A DNA stretch of 64,000 bases from Spirodela intermedia (taxonomy: Eukaryota; Streptophyta; Magnoliopsida; Alismatales; Araceae): the NCBI GenBank assembly GCA_902729315.2, contig LR746272.1, positions 8,295,327-8,359,326 of the forward strand, read 5' to 3'. Position 1 is the first letter of the stretch. Each line of letters opens with the position of its first letter. The translations under genes and the position numbers were made by a program. Positions 36,701-51,700 of the stretch are shown here, piece after piece. The notes beneath the pieces are model-generated. The model did no database searches, had not been told where the DNA came from, and saw only the letters and a list, made by a program, of their open reading frames with translations.

Positions 36701-39700
36701 CCTCCTACAATGAAGTACTCACATTGTTATCATTTTCTAGAGATAGGAAAGTTCTCATTCTTACTGCAGAGGCATATTTGCACTCGTAATTTCCTGCCCA
36801 AAAACTGTTCTCATAGGTAACCTTATGCGAAGTGATTTCTTTTAGATGTTCTAATATCTCTCTCGTAATGAGTAGCTACATCAGCTACATAGGTAGAGAC
36901 AGGATATTGTTATCTGCAATTTGGACATGTTTGAACTTGTTACGCAGGGATATACCTGGAACCCACAAATCCATCACAATTTTTCAGCTTTGTGCAACAT
37001 CCTGCTTTCCACTTCGCATTTTTCACTTAGGGTAAAAGATTATTCGTAAAATTTGACTTATCATTATTTAATTAAATTTTGATGCAATTGTAGACCAAGT
37101 TATACGGTCTATTTTAGAATGCATTTTTGGGTTTTTAAATAGCAGGAAGGATATAGTGGTTAGTTCCTAATTGTGAAATATCGTTGGAGTTGAGATATAC
37201 GGTTTCATACTCCTGATTTACAAAAAGACTAGCAAACTGCACGCTTTCTGACGAGGTTTCTTAATATCTTTTTAGTTTGATAACTTGTATCATGTGTTGA
37301 GATAGGGGATTGCTTTCTTATGCTAACTCGTCATGGGGCCTTGTTTCGCTGTTGCCTTATTAACCTAGATGGTTGTAAAGAGCCCTCTTTGGGGAACCAA
37401 GGATTAAGTACGGGGTGAATAGGTGGTACATTATAGGTATACCTCTATCTCAACGAGATCTTGAAATGTTCCATACTATCTGCGCTTAGTACCTTGATTT
37501 GTACACTCAGGGTGAAGACTTCTTTCCATTTGCAAAGGGCAAGCTTGAACTCCAATGCTTATTTCATATCTCAGAAATAAGGCAACTGCAAAGAGCCTGT
37601 GGCCAGTGGGATTCAGTTTTTCTCGTGTGTCCATCAAAGAGCCATATGAGCATTGACTGTGAGAATGAGTTAAGGGGAAGTTCAATTAAGTGACAGCTAA
37701 ACAGAATAAGGTTATTATGGTTTCAAAAAGAAATGCAAAAAAAAGAACAGTAGAAAAGTTATAATTTATAATATTTAAATTGAGTTTTAGTAATGTTTAC
37801 ATTTCCATTCCTGTGTACCCATCTACCTCACTGCGCCAAAGTTCGAAACCTGATCTTCCCCAGTTTTAGGGACAGCAGGGTGGGGTGGTGTCTGTGTCAA
37901 CTTGCTAATCTTCCTCGTGCTGCTGATGCTGACCCTAGTGGCAAATGGTGGGCTGCAGGTGGTTAGAAACTGGTTGGTATTGGATGATCAAAGAAGTAGT
38001 CTTTACATCTTCTTTCTCTTGCGGGTATGGGGGCTGCTGTTCACTGTTCTTCTACTGGTAAAGGCTTGACCCAGCCTGGAAACTTATTATCCAAAGAAAT
38101 CGGGCTATTTCTTCTTCGTCTGGTAGAGGAATCAATTTTGTGACGCTGCTGCTGCTGTTATGAGAGCTATCCTGCTGGAAACCATGGGAATAGAAATGCA
38201 GCAGAGATCGAAGGTGTACACTACCCGGAGCACGAGTATAACCTGATTCGTGTTTAGTCGCTGAATCCTCTTTTAGGCTGAAGTGTTCACATTTATCCTA
38301 AACGATAGCAGCTCTGAGCCTGTTGTTCCATTATTGATGGTGGCGCAGGCTCTGGTAGAGTTTATATTGTTGGCTTTCCTTTTCAGTGAGACAAAAAAAC
38401 CCCACCCCTCCCTAGAAAGGATCCAGAACCTCTTTTGAGCTCTGGATTGGCAATGTGCGATTTTTTTTCCCATTTTCTAAGTTGATATGACGTCAAGTGG
38501 ACTAAATTCCCACTTCACTTATTACCTAAAGCTTATGGATTGACTATAAAAAAAATTGTCTACTTAAAACATAAGCTAATTTAGAATCAGATTACAAATT
38601 TTCATTGCATTAGTTATGATTAAGAAAGCACACCAGTTGTTGACCCTCATTAAACAGAAAAAGCATGGCGAATCACTCAAGATACATTTCATTTTTACAG
38701 GTGCTTGACGTTATTTTCATTGTACAGTCAAATGCAAGCAAATTATTCACAAAACATCACAAATTCACCTACGCTTATTTTTTTTGATATTCGTTGACAG
38801 AAATCAGATGCCATAACGTCTGTTAGATCCTCTTCTGGAGCAACAAGAGACAATCATCTACAAGAATCTTCGATGACAAATTTATCAAGTCTTCCATTTG
38901 GAAACGGTGATGATAGGATGAGATGGATGGATAACGGTTCTTCAAGTAAACAGCAAGGTAAACAGCAAGGTACAATAATCATTGATCACAATAGGACAGA
39001 TAGCCATGAAGATCCTTTTCTACAAATTAACGTGGTGAAACATTATTTGTCAGATAACAAGGCAAACGGAAATACGAAAATATTTCCTGGTTCTCAGACA
39101 GGTGTTGATAATGCAGTAGCATCTCAGTTTTCATCTCCTTCTTCTAGATCAATCTCCCCAAGCAGGTGTCTCTATTTACTCTGTGGATTTTACCTCTTTC
39201 ATCTTTTAAATAATGTGCGATTCTTCATCTAAACTTTGTGTAATCCTGTATAGGCATCAAAAGGAAGGAGATTCTGCTTCAAGACTACATTCATTTGCCC
39301 ATGGACTCATGCAAATGACAGAAATTAACGTCTCCAGCAATCTGTTAAAGCAGGTAGTGCCTTATTGATCTGGCCACTAAACTCCCCCACAATGGAATTG
39401 TATGGCATGCTCCCTCTGAGAGCATACATTTCTGATTATGTCATTATTACTGCTAATGTCAAAAGTTTTTATTGGAGAACAATCCACTCTGTCGAGGGCA
39501 TATCATCATGTCTTGCATATGATGAGTTCATGCAGCCTTTGTGCCCCAAAGGCTATGCTGCTTGTAAACTGAGTAATACTATAATTGGCAGGATCTTATT
39601 GTCAAGGTCAAAGAGCATGAAGAAGAGATTTCGCAGCTAAGAAGACATCTTGCTGACTTTTCTATGAAGGTAAGTACATACACATTCATTTTATTACTAG

Positions 39701-42700
39701 AAGATTTCAGTTTATCATTTTGTGATGCAATCACATATGCCTTTGCCAAATGAACACTTGTACAGGAAGCGCAAATACGCAATGAAAAGTATGTGCTTGA
39801 AAAACGAATAGCTCACATGCGCTTGGTAGGCTATTTTCTGCATCTAACTTTTTTGGTGTAGAGAGTACAGATTTAATATATGATTTCTCAACAGGCTTTT
39901 GATCAGCAGCAGCAAGACTTAGTTGATGCTGCTTCGAAAGCTCTTTCCTACAGACAAGAGATAATTGAAGAAAATATTCGTCTCACATATGCTTTGCAAG
40001 TATGATTCGTTCCATAGTATAGATTTTTTTTCCAAATTTTTTATTTTCATATATACTCTTCTATTCATCCTTGACAAATCTATAACTTTCGTACTAACTC
40101 GCTCAAACTGTGTTGTTGATTTTATTGACTACCCCTTTTTGCTTGATTATTTTTCAGTCAAAATCTTGGCCCCTGATTTGGGTTTATTAGGCTGATTTAG
40201 GCTGATCCAACAGTTTGTGATTTCAATCCATTGAAAATGCTGCAAACTAAAATCGTTGTTCTATTTTATTCAGGCAGCACAGCAAGAGAAATCAACTTTT
40301 GTGTCATCTTTGATGCCTCTTCTGGCAGAATATAATTTCCAGCCATCTGTGCCCGATGCCATGGCAATTACCAGCAATCTGAAGGTCTGAAATTTCTTTC
40401 AGTCATGGAAGGGAATATTTATCCTCTTCGTCTCAAGGGTTGTCTTGCCAGTTCCTACTTTATCATTCCTCCTTTTGTTTGTGCGTCTGATTGAACTTGC
40501 TTACTTTAGTGTTGTATTGATTATTTCTTAAGCAGTTCTCAGTTGGTTACTCTACAACTGACTGAAACGGCTGGATCCAGCCGTCTGAAGCGGAGCATGC
40601 TTCAGCTATCTCTGTTTGGTTGGGTGACATGTCTTGTGATGCTGGATTTTAGAGTCTGTCGTAGATTTTATAGTTGAGAGTTTTGCATTCCATTGTTTAG
40701 GTTCACCTAGCAATTGGAAACATCGTTTTTTAGGCCCAGCATTGCTTACTCGAGGCTTGATATTAATGAGTGACCATCGCATGGATGCCAGAACCCAATT
40801 TCTTGGGCAGCCTCTCCACCTAATTTAAAGGAAGGCCACCAGCCAGTTCGTTCCTTGGCTCTGCCTTTGATGTTTGCAGTTCCACCCAATAAATCGAGGA
40901 TGTGTCTCTCCCAATCTCCTGTGTGTACAAATGATTACATGACTCTGCTTCTTCTCTTTGCCATTCCACCCAGTGAATGACTTACTTCTATATGTGCATT
41001 TTCCTGTCGGTTGTGATGATATTGCCTAAGGCCCAGCAAAAGTTAAGTAAACTGAATAATTTTTGGATTCTCTTTTGCTCAGGGATCTACTAGAATAAAT
41101 TGTTTGCTCTGTTGGCTTATTTGTCGTTTGAAAATTTAGGATACGTGTAAAATTACGAATGCTAGTCTTTTATGATCTATTTTATTGTCTATAAACCATC
41201 GACTTTACATATCTTTTATTCTTTCAGGTTTTGTTTAAACATCTGCAAGAGAAACTCCTCATCGCGGAGGTATGAGGCTATTTTAAGGAACCTCGAACTG
41301 GAGTATCAGCATATATTTTGTTTCAGATCGTTTGAAATGACACAGGCCTTGCCTTGTCTACAAAAGACCGTCTGGATAGTTTAGACGCTGTATGGATCCT
41401 GGGTAGACCAGCCGCAAAATGTGATGAGAGAAATTAGTATCGGCAGTCTGTTCAAAACATATCAAATTTTATCCAATTTAAAGTTATCCAGGAATTTCAG
41501 TAATATGATAAAATGTTCTGGTTGCATGCCGGCTAACTCTGTATTTTTTAAGTATCAGATAAACTTATAGAAAGAATTAGGTTTGTAGTGGATTTTATCT
41601 AACAGCTTTTTGGATAAAAATGTCAGAATACTCTCTGTTTACAGAATCTATTACAAAATCATTCCACAAGACATATTAGAAATGTGATTAAAAAGCTGTA
41701 TTTAATCTAGTTATCGTATAATGTTGGCTTTCTTTAAATGGATTGTCTTCGGTTTTAAAGAGTGAGAATGGGATTAACTTTCAAAACTTCTGTCGTCACT
41801 AATTTTTGCAGGAGAAATTAAAAGATTCTCAGTATCAGTTGACTCCTTGGCAGGCTGACGCAATGAACAGCGTCCCACAGTCACCACTGCATCCCATCAA
41901 TCCAGTAACTGCCGCACCTGTATGGTCAATTACATCTTGCTACTATTTAAAACTATATCCTACATATTTTCTTAAATTTTGGAGTGCTTGTGTCAGAGCA
42001 AAAGTGGGCTGGAACTCGTACCTCAACACCAATATTCTCATGCGCAGTCACCCACTGCCTCTCCTTTGAACGCTGAGATACGAGCCGATTGGGATGGTCT
42101 GGGACATGGACCAATTCGTAGTGGTTCTAGTGGTATTGTGAGGAGAAACGGGGAACATGAAACTATGGTAAAATCTTCTTCTGGAAGCAGGTGAGTTAGC
42201 CAATAATATTTGTTTCGCCTCATGATATAATTTTCAAATGTGTTATAGTTTATTACACCCATGTCATTTTCTGATTGCTTATGGGCACACAATTGTCGAG
42301 CCTTGTGATTCTTTTATATGTTTATAATATTATGCAATAGCAATCGTATATTGAAGAATTGAAAGTGCATGAGGAATATGAAAGTGCGCTTAATTTTCAC
42401 ATATTTAATTCTTGGTATATGCACATTTCCTGTTTAGTATATGGCATTAGGAGTAATGAATAACTTGTGGTTTGTGCCCCTTTGTTTTTGGTCTTGGCCT
42501 CCATATTCTTCATGTCTCGAATCGATTGTTTCCCATTTTCTCAGAATGTGGATTATGCCATCACAAATCCCAAGTTAGATTTTTGTTTTACAAAAAACCT
42601 CCAAAAGTGTCTTTCTTTAAAACTTGGCATTGACAAATCTTTGGGGAAATAACTTAGGAAAGCATTGAAAAAACTTTGCAGTTAATGCCTTTCAACAGGA

Positions 42701-45700
42701 GCTGGATTAGTTGGATTGCCCATACCACATCTGCAGCCAGATTTCATTTCTCTGAATATATAAATTGGGAGATTCTTTGAGTTTAGCAGAGGACTGAGCC
42801 TGGGTGTCTTTGGTCGCTCCTTTTTTTTCCGTTTGCTGGTCATATTCTTTTCTCAACATTGAAAAAGCTATCATGTTGTAACGTCACCTGCAATTAGTAG
42901 ATAGTTCATATTCATTTTCAATTTGGAAAGTCCCATGCATGTCTGTCAAGTCAGTGTGCATATGGTTGTAGAAGTAATGATTAGATGTAGAGTTACCTTT
43001 TCCAAATGTGAGATTGTGACCGTAGAACTTGAAACACAGAAGACTGTTGCCATATACTTCATATCAGGGAAATGCAATTTAGAATTCTCCTTAAAATATC
43101 AGGTGCCACCCTTTGACAAGTGTTGCTGTCAGAGAATCTTGGAATGTTTATCATTGGAAAACTTGGCTTTGAGGTCGAAAGTGGAAAACTAAAAACCGTC
43201 CTCGTCGATAAATGATCCCTGCGAAGTCTGTTTAAACTTGTCTTATCCTTTATTTGCTTCTTGGCAAGTTTTGGCTTCTCTGAAAAAATCGAACAGAGAA
43301 AAAGGTCGTTCTATTCTCCTGTTTTCTATGTGGGATAGCTAACAACGAGAGTTAATATCTCATCAATTGGCAGAAAGTCTTGAAGATCAAAAATGGTTTG
43401 TAGAGCTGGTTAAAATTGATAACCCTCTATGACTAGGTGGATGTGGTGGGTTGAAGCTTGTCAGAGGTAGTGTATTGGCTCTGGTTTCCGATCCAATCTC
43501 TCACGTGTGTCTAAACTTGCCCTTGATACAAAACTTCTATCCAGCCTATCAAAGAGTACTGTGGGAAGGGGGGGGGGGAATCGTGAAATCTATCACCGTT
43601 GATTTCTTTCTCCTTGAGACAGACTCAGAAGTAGATACCACACGTGATTAGGTTTATATTTCTGTGAAGGAACCTCAATGAGGAAATTGGGGGTCTCATC
43701 CTTGTGTGCAGAATCCTCTGACAGGAAAAATTAGATCAGTGGAAGAGATGATGAGAGAGCTTGGAAGATGGGAATGAACTACATGCAGAAGGGGGAGTCT
43801 TCCAAAGAGCTTATGCTACCACTTTGTAGAGAGATTTTGCGACACGGGTAGGCCAGAATGTTTGAGGGAAGTTAATATTTTAAAAGTGTGTCATAAAGAA
43901 GGATATCCGAGCACAACTGAGTTTGACAGTAGTTGATGAAGGAATTTCTCTTATTTGGGGTTATACCTAGGTTTAATTCAAAATTTTCATATTCCCTTAT
44001 TAACTTTCTCGAACCTGTTTTCACTGTCAACAGTTTGGAAACTGGCAGTCAGTAGAACGAGCAGCTTTCCCTACCTATCAATAGTTATCACGCATGTCTG
44101 CCATGACAAATATGAGTCTGGCGTCCAGGGTTTGCTGGGAAACTTTTAGTATGAAAGTTTTAGTCTCCCAACCTGCTAGTCCTACTCAGTTGGCTGGGAA
44201 AGGCTTACAAATGTGACGAAACTGACGATTCGGAATCCACTGGGCGTTCTTACGCACTCACTTTACCCATGCTATGCCACCGAAGTTTAGTGCACCCATT
44301 TGCTCCGAACGATGATTTGTCACCAAGCTTAGCCAAACAAAAATACATATGATATTGGTTATCTTGTATTGATTGTTCTTCAGTATTGACTAGGAGGAAG
44401 GGTGAAACAGTCACACGCCAGGATTTTTATGAGACTAAGCCAATTATGGAGATTTGAACAGCTTACCCGTGAGGGTTGATAGATTTACCCCATATGGTCT
44501 GGTTTCTTAGTTTCTCTGACAGTTGAATTAACTGGGATCGCTAATATCTGTGTCACAATATTCTATATTTTGGTGAAAAGTGTACAATTTAATTTACCAA
44601 ACTATGACATGGTCCTTTGATGAGGAAAAAAAAGAAGCATAATTCACATCAGTGAAAAAATCAAGGCTGTTTATCACTTGTAGATGATTATGATCATGAA
44701 TTCTTACCTCCTATCTCAGAAGAATAAAATCGGCAATGTATGGAACTTGAGCCATTGAGTACCTTTGCAACTTCTAGCTATCTTTGTTGAATCTATCCGA
44801 GAGTTATTTTTTTCTTATTCAATGATTAATAATTATTTGTTTAACCAAACTGCCTTCGCACAAACTTATGATGAAATTTTGCGTATTGACCTAATACATT
44901 TTTCGTATGAGAACATCAACATGACTATGTTAATTTGGGATGACATTGCAATGTTTTCCTTGCCTTTTCAGTACTTAAGAATATGTCTTTCGCTTTCCCA
45001 GCATTCATGATCTTATGCTGCTATCACTGCGATGGTTTGCTTTTCAGCTCCAAAAATCGAGACGCACCAATAAGCAATGAGGCAGAAGATTCTGATGCAG
45101 CAAGAGTTCATCCAGGAAGAGAGCCATCTGCCCATTGGGCTGGTACTGGAAACTCACCTTATCTCCCATCTGGTGTGGATGAGACAACACCCTCATATCA
45201 TTATTTGCCTCCAGTCCTGGAGGAACCTAGTTCTTCGTTATCTGAAGGTATTGGCCTTGAATGTTTTATATTAATGTCAAAGAAGTTCGTTTTTGAAAAT
45301 TGTGTTTAATATTTGAGGTTTACTAATGCTAAATGATCATGCTGGGAGTCACAGCTGCAGAAGATGACCCCTTGCCTGCAGTAGAAGGGGTTCAAATTAC
45401 AGGGGAAGCTTTCCCAGGGAATCAACTTCTGACGTCTGGTTTCTCTATCAATGGGACAAATTCGTGCAATTTTGAGGTGAATTTCATTATGTCTGTCATG
45501 TTTACCTTCCGACCTTAGAGACGCTTTACACTGTTCCTGTCTGTTCCCTTGTTCCTCTACATTCTCTAGTACTTGGGGGGTCATTTACGCTTTTTCTTAT
45601 GTGGTTCAGTGGGTGCGCTATAGGGAAGATGGATCCATTAATTATATTGAGGGTAAGGATCTTTCTTATAAAATCGTGCTCAATTATCGTAGTTCTGTGT

Positions 45701-48700
45701 ATGAACTTTAACATTTTATTTTTTTTGGAAATTAATAGGAGCGATGCAGCCCGGATACCTGGTTACTGCTGATGACATTGACTGCCTTCTTGCTATTGAA
45801 ATTCAACCCCTAGATGATAGAAAACGAAAGGTGAATTTATTTCCTGAAAATGCCCCAAGATTTTATTGCTTAATGAATCTATTTCGAGTGGAGTGAAAGA
45901 GTATTGACTGGAAAGTTGCTTTTCTGCTTTGGAATGTACATTCCTAAATGTAGAAGTTCTTAATTACTCTCGAAACGGCAGCATAATTCATGACAGTTGT
46001 CTGGTAGGAATTCCCATAGTGCTGTGATTTATGAATAATTCATGACAGTTGTTCAGTTACAGAATTTTAGTGGCTTAGAAAATGGTTATCCAGATTGGAT
46101 CAAACTGCTGGATTAGGATGAGATTCTCCAGATATTCGGATCCGAGAGAAAATTGATTTGGGTCACGAAAGGAAAAAACGACCTTGGCAAATTTATGAAG
46201 TGAGGATGTATAAGATTTATAAATGCTTTATTAATTGAATTGCCGACTTTTAGGCGGTTCAATGTTTACTAATCCCCACAGTGAACCCAACCCCATACAC
46301 AGAAACCCCGATGGGTTCCCCCTGTGATAGATTACGTGAGAAAATTGATGGGATTGGGTTCGCTTGAAAACAGCATATTCAACTTTGGCCTGTGATGCAG
46401 CAACTCTGATTTTATGGTGGAGCTAAATGCTCTTGCGAATCTAAGTGATATGATAGGCTATTACGCTTATTAATCTAGCCAGAAAATTGGCTAGGCAATC
46501 CTTTTAATGGCTGATTGCTGAAAATTCCAAAATATCTCTACACATACATCATCAAAGAGCAAATACAGAAAATATGAGATGTCGAAAGAGGAACTGCAAA
46601 AGCAGACAGAAAAGTAATTATTTTTAGTCAGGGTTACAAGTGGGCCAGTGTGATCAACAACTAACAAGACTCATGGAAGTGGAAGAACAACCGAGATGAA
46701 GTTTGTTTAGATTGGATAGGAAAGATTAGAGTTCTAGCAGCGTGAGCAAGAGGCACAATCTCCACATAATCAGCTGATTTCGCTAGGGTAATCCAAGAAC
46801 ATGTAATCAAGGATATATTTCCGGAAGTAAAGAGCCACTATTTCTTAAGCATTTACGGTGTACATTCTCTTACATCCAACCAAGTTCTTTTTCCAAGAAA
46901 AAACAGGTTTCGTAGCTAATTAGGCCTTCCATTTCTTCTTTTATAGCTTTTTCCAACGTTGTATTTGAAGGGATCTCTTTCAAGTTTAGGGAGGGGAATA
47001 TTGGGCAATAGGGGGGGGGGGGGGGGGAAATGAAAAAATGGAAGTTTACCATTCCTGCATCCCACCGATGGGAGGGAGTTACTGACTCCCATGATCTATA
47101 ATGTGTTCGCAATGGGGCAGTATTTTATTTAAGAGATTTAATGTTAAATCTCTAATGTATTGGGGTTTTCTGAAACATACTATTTAAACTCCTTAAAACG
47201 TGGAGATTCATTTTTGGTCATCGTTTACTGAATTTGCTTTCTAGCTCCGAATTCTCAACCTCGCCAATCTGATTTCAATCCAGTTGGATTAATCCAACGA
47301 GAAGGAGAGAGAATTCAGACCAAAATGGCATTTTTTATTTTTTATATTTGCTGTAACGCCTGAAGCTGGTGGAATTTGACCTGAATCAGCCTTGTGACTT
47401 GCTAATATCACATTTACTTCCTCTTCTTACCATTTAAGTTTGCATGTGGTAGTATATATACTGAATCGCTGTTCTATTCAGGTTCAAAACAAATAATCAG
47501 TAAAGAACCAAAATATGGTGCAATGTACGTGTCTATTTCATGAGCTCTCAAAAACACCTTTACCTCTGTGCTTACTTTTCCAATATGGTATAGGGCATCC
47601 TAGCAAATCAAAACCACCAAGATAACTGATTATCTGTCATAAGATTAAAGTCTCTCTCACTCGTTGACCTATCTCTTATTCAATGACCTCTATACTTTGG
47701 TAAAAGAGTTAGTTACCTTTAAAAGAAATGCATTGCTCACCCTCAAATACCTTAGAGGTTCATGTGGAGGCCACCAAATCGCGAAGTCTGTTTTTTGGTT
47801 TCTAATTCCGACTGTACCTTAATCATGACCCATCCATCTGACCTGAACATTGTCATATACCTAAGTGTGGTATTCCATTTGGCAAATCTCCTGGGAGAAG
47901 CAATAGCCATTTAACTGGCAGCGGTTCTTCTACTGAAATTAGTTTGACAATAGACTTTTATTTGCACTTGTGACACTCAGGATGAAGTGCCTATCAGTTG
48001 ATAATAGCTTGACATTGTGGGGATTTGTGCATATGCATCTTGATGATTACCTATTAACTTTGTTACAATATGAGGGCAAGGAAAGCGCATAAAAGCAAGC
48101 AATTGTTTGATGGTTAGTGGTTAGTTTTTCACAAAAGCGTACAAAATTGATGATGTGGTTCTAATTTGATAAGATGGAAGTCAGTTAAACTCTTTCGAGT
48201 GTCATCATTTTCTGCCTCATTCTCAAATGATTTTTTCTTATTTTTCTAAATGCAGGGAGAGCTAGTGACAGTATTTGCCAATGAGCAAAGGAAGATAACT
48301 TGTGGTAAGCTACGTTTTCAGTGTTTCATGAAACTTTCTTTTCCATGCTAACTTGTGCCGTATGAGTGACTTTTATCTTTTTTTATTCAAATATAAATTA
48401 TGGATCTCAACAATACAATCTGTCGAGATCGGACAGGCATGAATCTAAGATGGTATTGGTGCATCACCTAGCCATATCTCTCTAAAAACAAATGAATCCT
48501 CGTGCACTCTTGTTGAAAGATAATGAAATTAAAATCAATAATTAACCTTCATATTTAATAGAATGCTATGAAAGTTTTGGAATGTATGCAAAGCTAGTAG
48601 AATATCGTATCATGGGTAGTCATGTCGAATGGTCGTCAAGGGGCATTTCACGATTTGCCAGTCAAGATCTATTTATTTCATTGGAATGTCGACAGAGGTT

Positions 48701-51700
48701 ATCGAGAAAAAAACTCAAGCACTATGGGTGCTTTTGTGGAGCATGCATTATCTGAGTTGGGAACCGTGTACACTCTTTATATGTTTTATCCCATCTAAAT
48801 GTAAAAAAGTGTTAGATCCGCCTTGATTCATTTATCCACCCATGTTTATGTAATTCTAGTCATCTGTCTAGTTGTCACTCTAGGTCTTAGTTGCACTAAC
48901 TATAGTTGAGATTGAAGAATCATCAACGTGCCAGACATGGAGGTGAGCACATCCAATGCTGCTTACGAAGTGCATTGGTGATATAAGTGGCCTGCATATC
49001 TCTTATGAGAAACAGAATATTTAATAAATAGACTATTTCATGCCCATGAAATGGGAACCTTTTAGTACATCCTTGGAATTATTATGTTGTTACGATTGTC
49101 CTATGTATACCAATACTGTACTATTTACATCTGTTCTGGTTTATATGTTTCCCCGTGAAATTTAATGTTTATTTTATCAACACGTTGCAAGCCCAATTCA
49201 AGTCCTGGGATGCTAGATTTATTTCTCGTCAGGAGCTTCCCCCAGGCCCAGTTGCATGAATCAGCTTTGGCACCAGAGTACTGAGGTGCAGCCAAACCCA
49301 AGATTGTTTTATGCACATCAAAGTAGACCTGGTAATATTTCACAGACGAGGTTGAGGGTTGCAGTAGGTGTCTATCCAGGGATTCGATCCTATGACTTGA
49401 GGATGATCCGTGCCAGGAGGGATCTCCTGAGGTCACATTTTTTGAGTGTTGACCAGTTATCTGACTGTATTATTTTGGAATCCATTCTACAAAAAGCATC
49501 AAAGTCTAGATTTTTGATGATCTACAGATCTTTCATGCTCTAAAGTCATTAAAGAAAACTATTAGCGACCTGCTAATGCTATGCCTTTTCTACTCTTTGA
49601 AAGGGCTCACTGTATTTTTATTTTTTTTCCTCATGTAGTTTACTTATTGATGATTCATAGTTCGTCTTTCAAATGCTTACGCCGATTTGCATCTTTTGTG
49701 GCTTAAGTTAACATCTCTACTATGACAGATCCAGAAATGCAAGAAAAGATAGAGAGAACCTATCATAATGGTCAGATATCATTTGCTGTTTCATTATCGG
49801 TATGCTTCTGGTACTCTTTCCTGAGCCGATGATGCTTTTATTTATAATAGTAAAAAGATTATCAGGACTATTTGAATATTGACGCCTTCTATTCACCAAT
49901 TACTTTCTACAGACAATACCTTTTTTTGTCTCTATCATTCTATCAGGGAAACAATCCCATGGACAAGAAGTTTATCTATTACGAAATGTATTTAATAGAT
50001 AAATCTTACTATTCTTGGAAGCAGGTGGGAATTTCTGGGATTCTTGGGATTGATATGTTTCACTAGATTACAAAGTGAATCATAAATAAATGGCCTGTTT
50101 TGTGCGACAAGAAGGAATACACGGAGAAATCAGTACATAAATTGGACGGCGTCAAATGAACGGTGGGCATGGCTACCTTCTTTCAGCCACAGCTGACTGC
50201 GTGAATTTGAGGTGGTTTCACCCGCTTCGGTTGCCTCCAAGTCAATTGCTTCTGCTGGTGAGAGCATCCGCTTGGTTGCTGTGGCAGAGAAGAGGTAGTA
50301 AGGACTTCCTGCCTGAGAATATGAAAATAATATAAATCGAATTTTACAAGGATCAAAACCGCATTACTAGTATTCTAGTAGTTGGTCACAGACAAGAAAG
50401 TTCAGTTCCAGAGGCCGCAGTGGAGTGGAACGGCTGTGACGTGACATTCCTTACCTGGATCTCGATGGTGCCATCCCTTGTTCTTACGGGCAGACGACCA
50501 AGAACCAGGATCAGAAAAGCTGAGTGCGAATTGAGACGAAGGCAGATGTTAAATATTTGCTTTTGCATTATTCCATATCTACTTCTTTTAACTTTATGGT
50601 TGAGACAATCCATTGTGGGGTCGCAGTGTAAGATTGTTGCGTTGGATTGCACATTCAACGAATGCATTTGCCATTTCGTACCAAAAGCTTGTAAAATCAT
50701 TTCAAAAGTCAAAATTCATCTCCACTTTTTTTAGTCGTACGAGAAGTACATTTTCAATTTAAAATATAAACAGAAAATATTTTAAAGCCTGGAGAAAGTT
50801 TGAATCCTTTTTGGACTCCCTTTTTTGGAAGCAGTTATCTGCTCTATGAGTGATTGCAAAAATATTAATTAGTGATTGATGATGATTACAATCAGAAATA
50901 ACCGTGAATTGTTTGACAGGCTGGAGCTCTTAATATCTGGGAGAATGCCGTACTGGCTATCAAGAGGGAAGGCTACAGTATCAAGGCCAGTGGCACACGT
51001 GGTGTTGTTGTCGCAGAGAAATTTTCTCCAAACACACAAGTATTGTTCAATAGTTTTTTCCCAGCAACGCTGACGTTAACAGTCTCTTGTAGATTTATAT
51101 TCTCTCTTAAAACGGGTGAAATTTTCTTGAAACGCCTTCCTTACGATGCTCACTGTAGAATCTTTTGGACGGGTATTTCATCAGTGTTGATAATCATTCC
51201 CCTGCTCAACCGATTCACAACGTCTTAGCCCACAGAATGAACAGAAAAAATTGACAATATTCAGGAACTCATGACAACATTGAGATGATGTTTTTTACTC
51301 ATTTAGTCATATACTCTTTCGGGGTATCATTTATTAATTAGTAAGCACATGCCAAACTTGTTTAAATTATGGACCGTTGTCTGCAATGCACAGAAATATT
51401 TCAGTTGAATCAATTCTAAATTATTACAGACTATTGGTTAAGCAGTTGCGAGGTAAGACCGAAGATCAGGGGGCCACCTTCTTATACATGTGTTTCCTTG
51501 CTTGCATGACATTACAGTTGCCCTTCAGTTATTGTACATCTCACATTGAATTTCATATATCGTTGCTGAAAAATTGTGAAATAATTGCGTTCGCAGGTCG
51601 CAATTCCCCCTGGATACGTGACTGAGTTTTCAATCCAAAACTCTAGTGGGGTTGAGCATATGCTCAAGGCAAGTGATAGCCGGTGAGTACTTTTTTCCCT

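Noticed and set aside
49125-49436. 103-codon minus-strand frame in intron 16
   Set aside because: No recognisable motif or splice context; possibly an old dispersed repeat but I could not show it.
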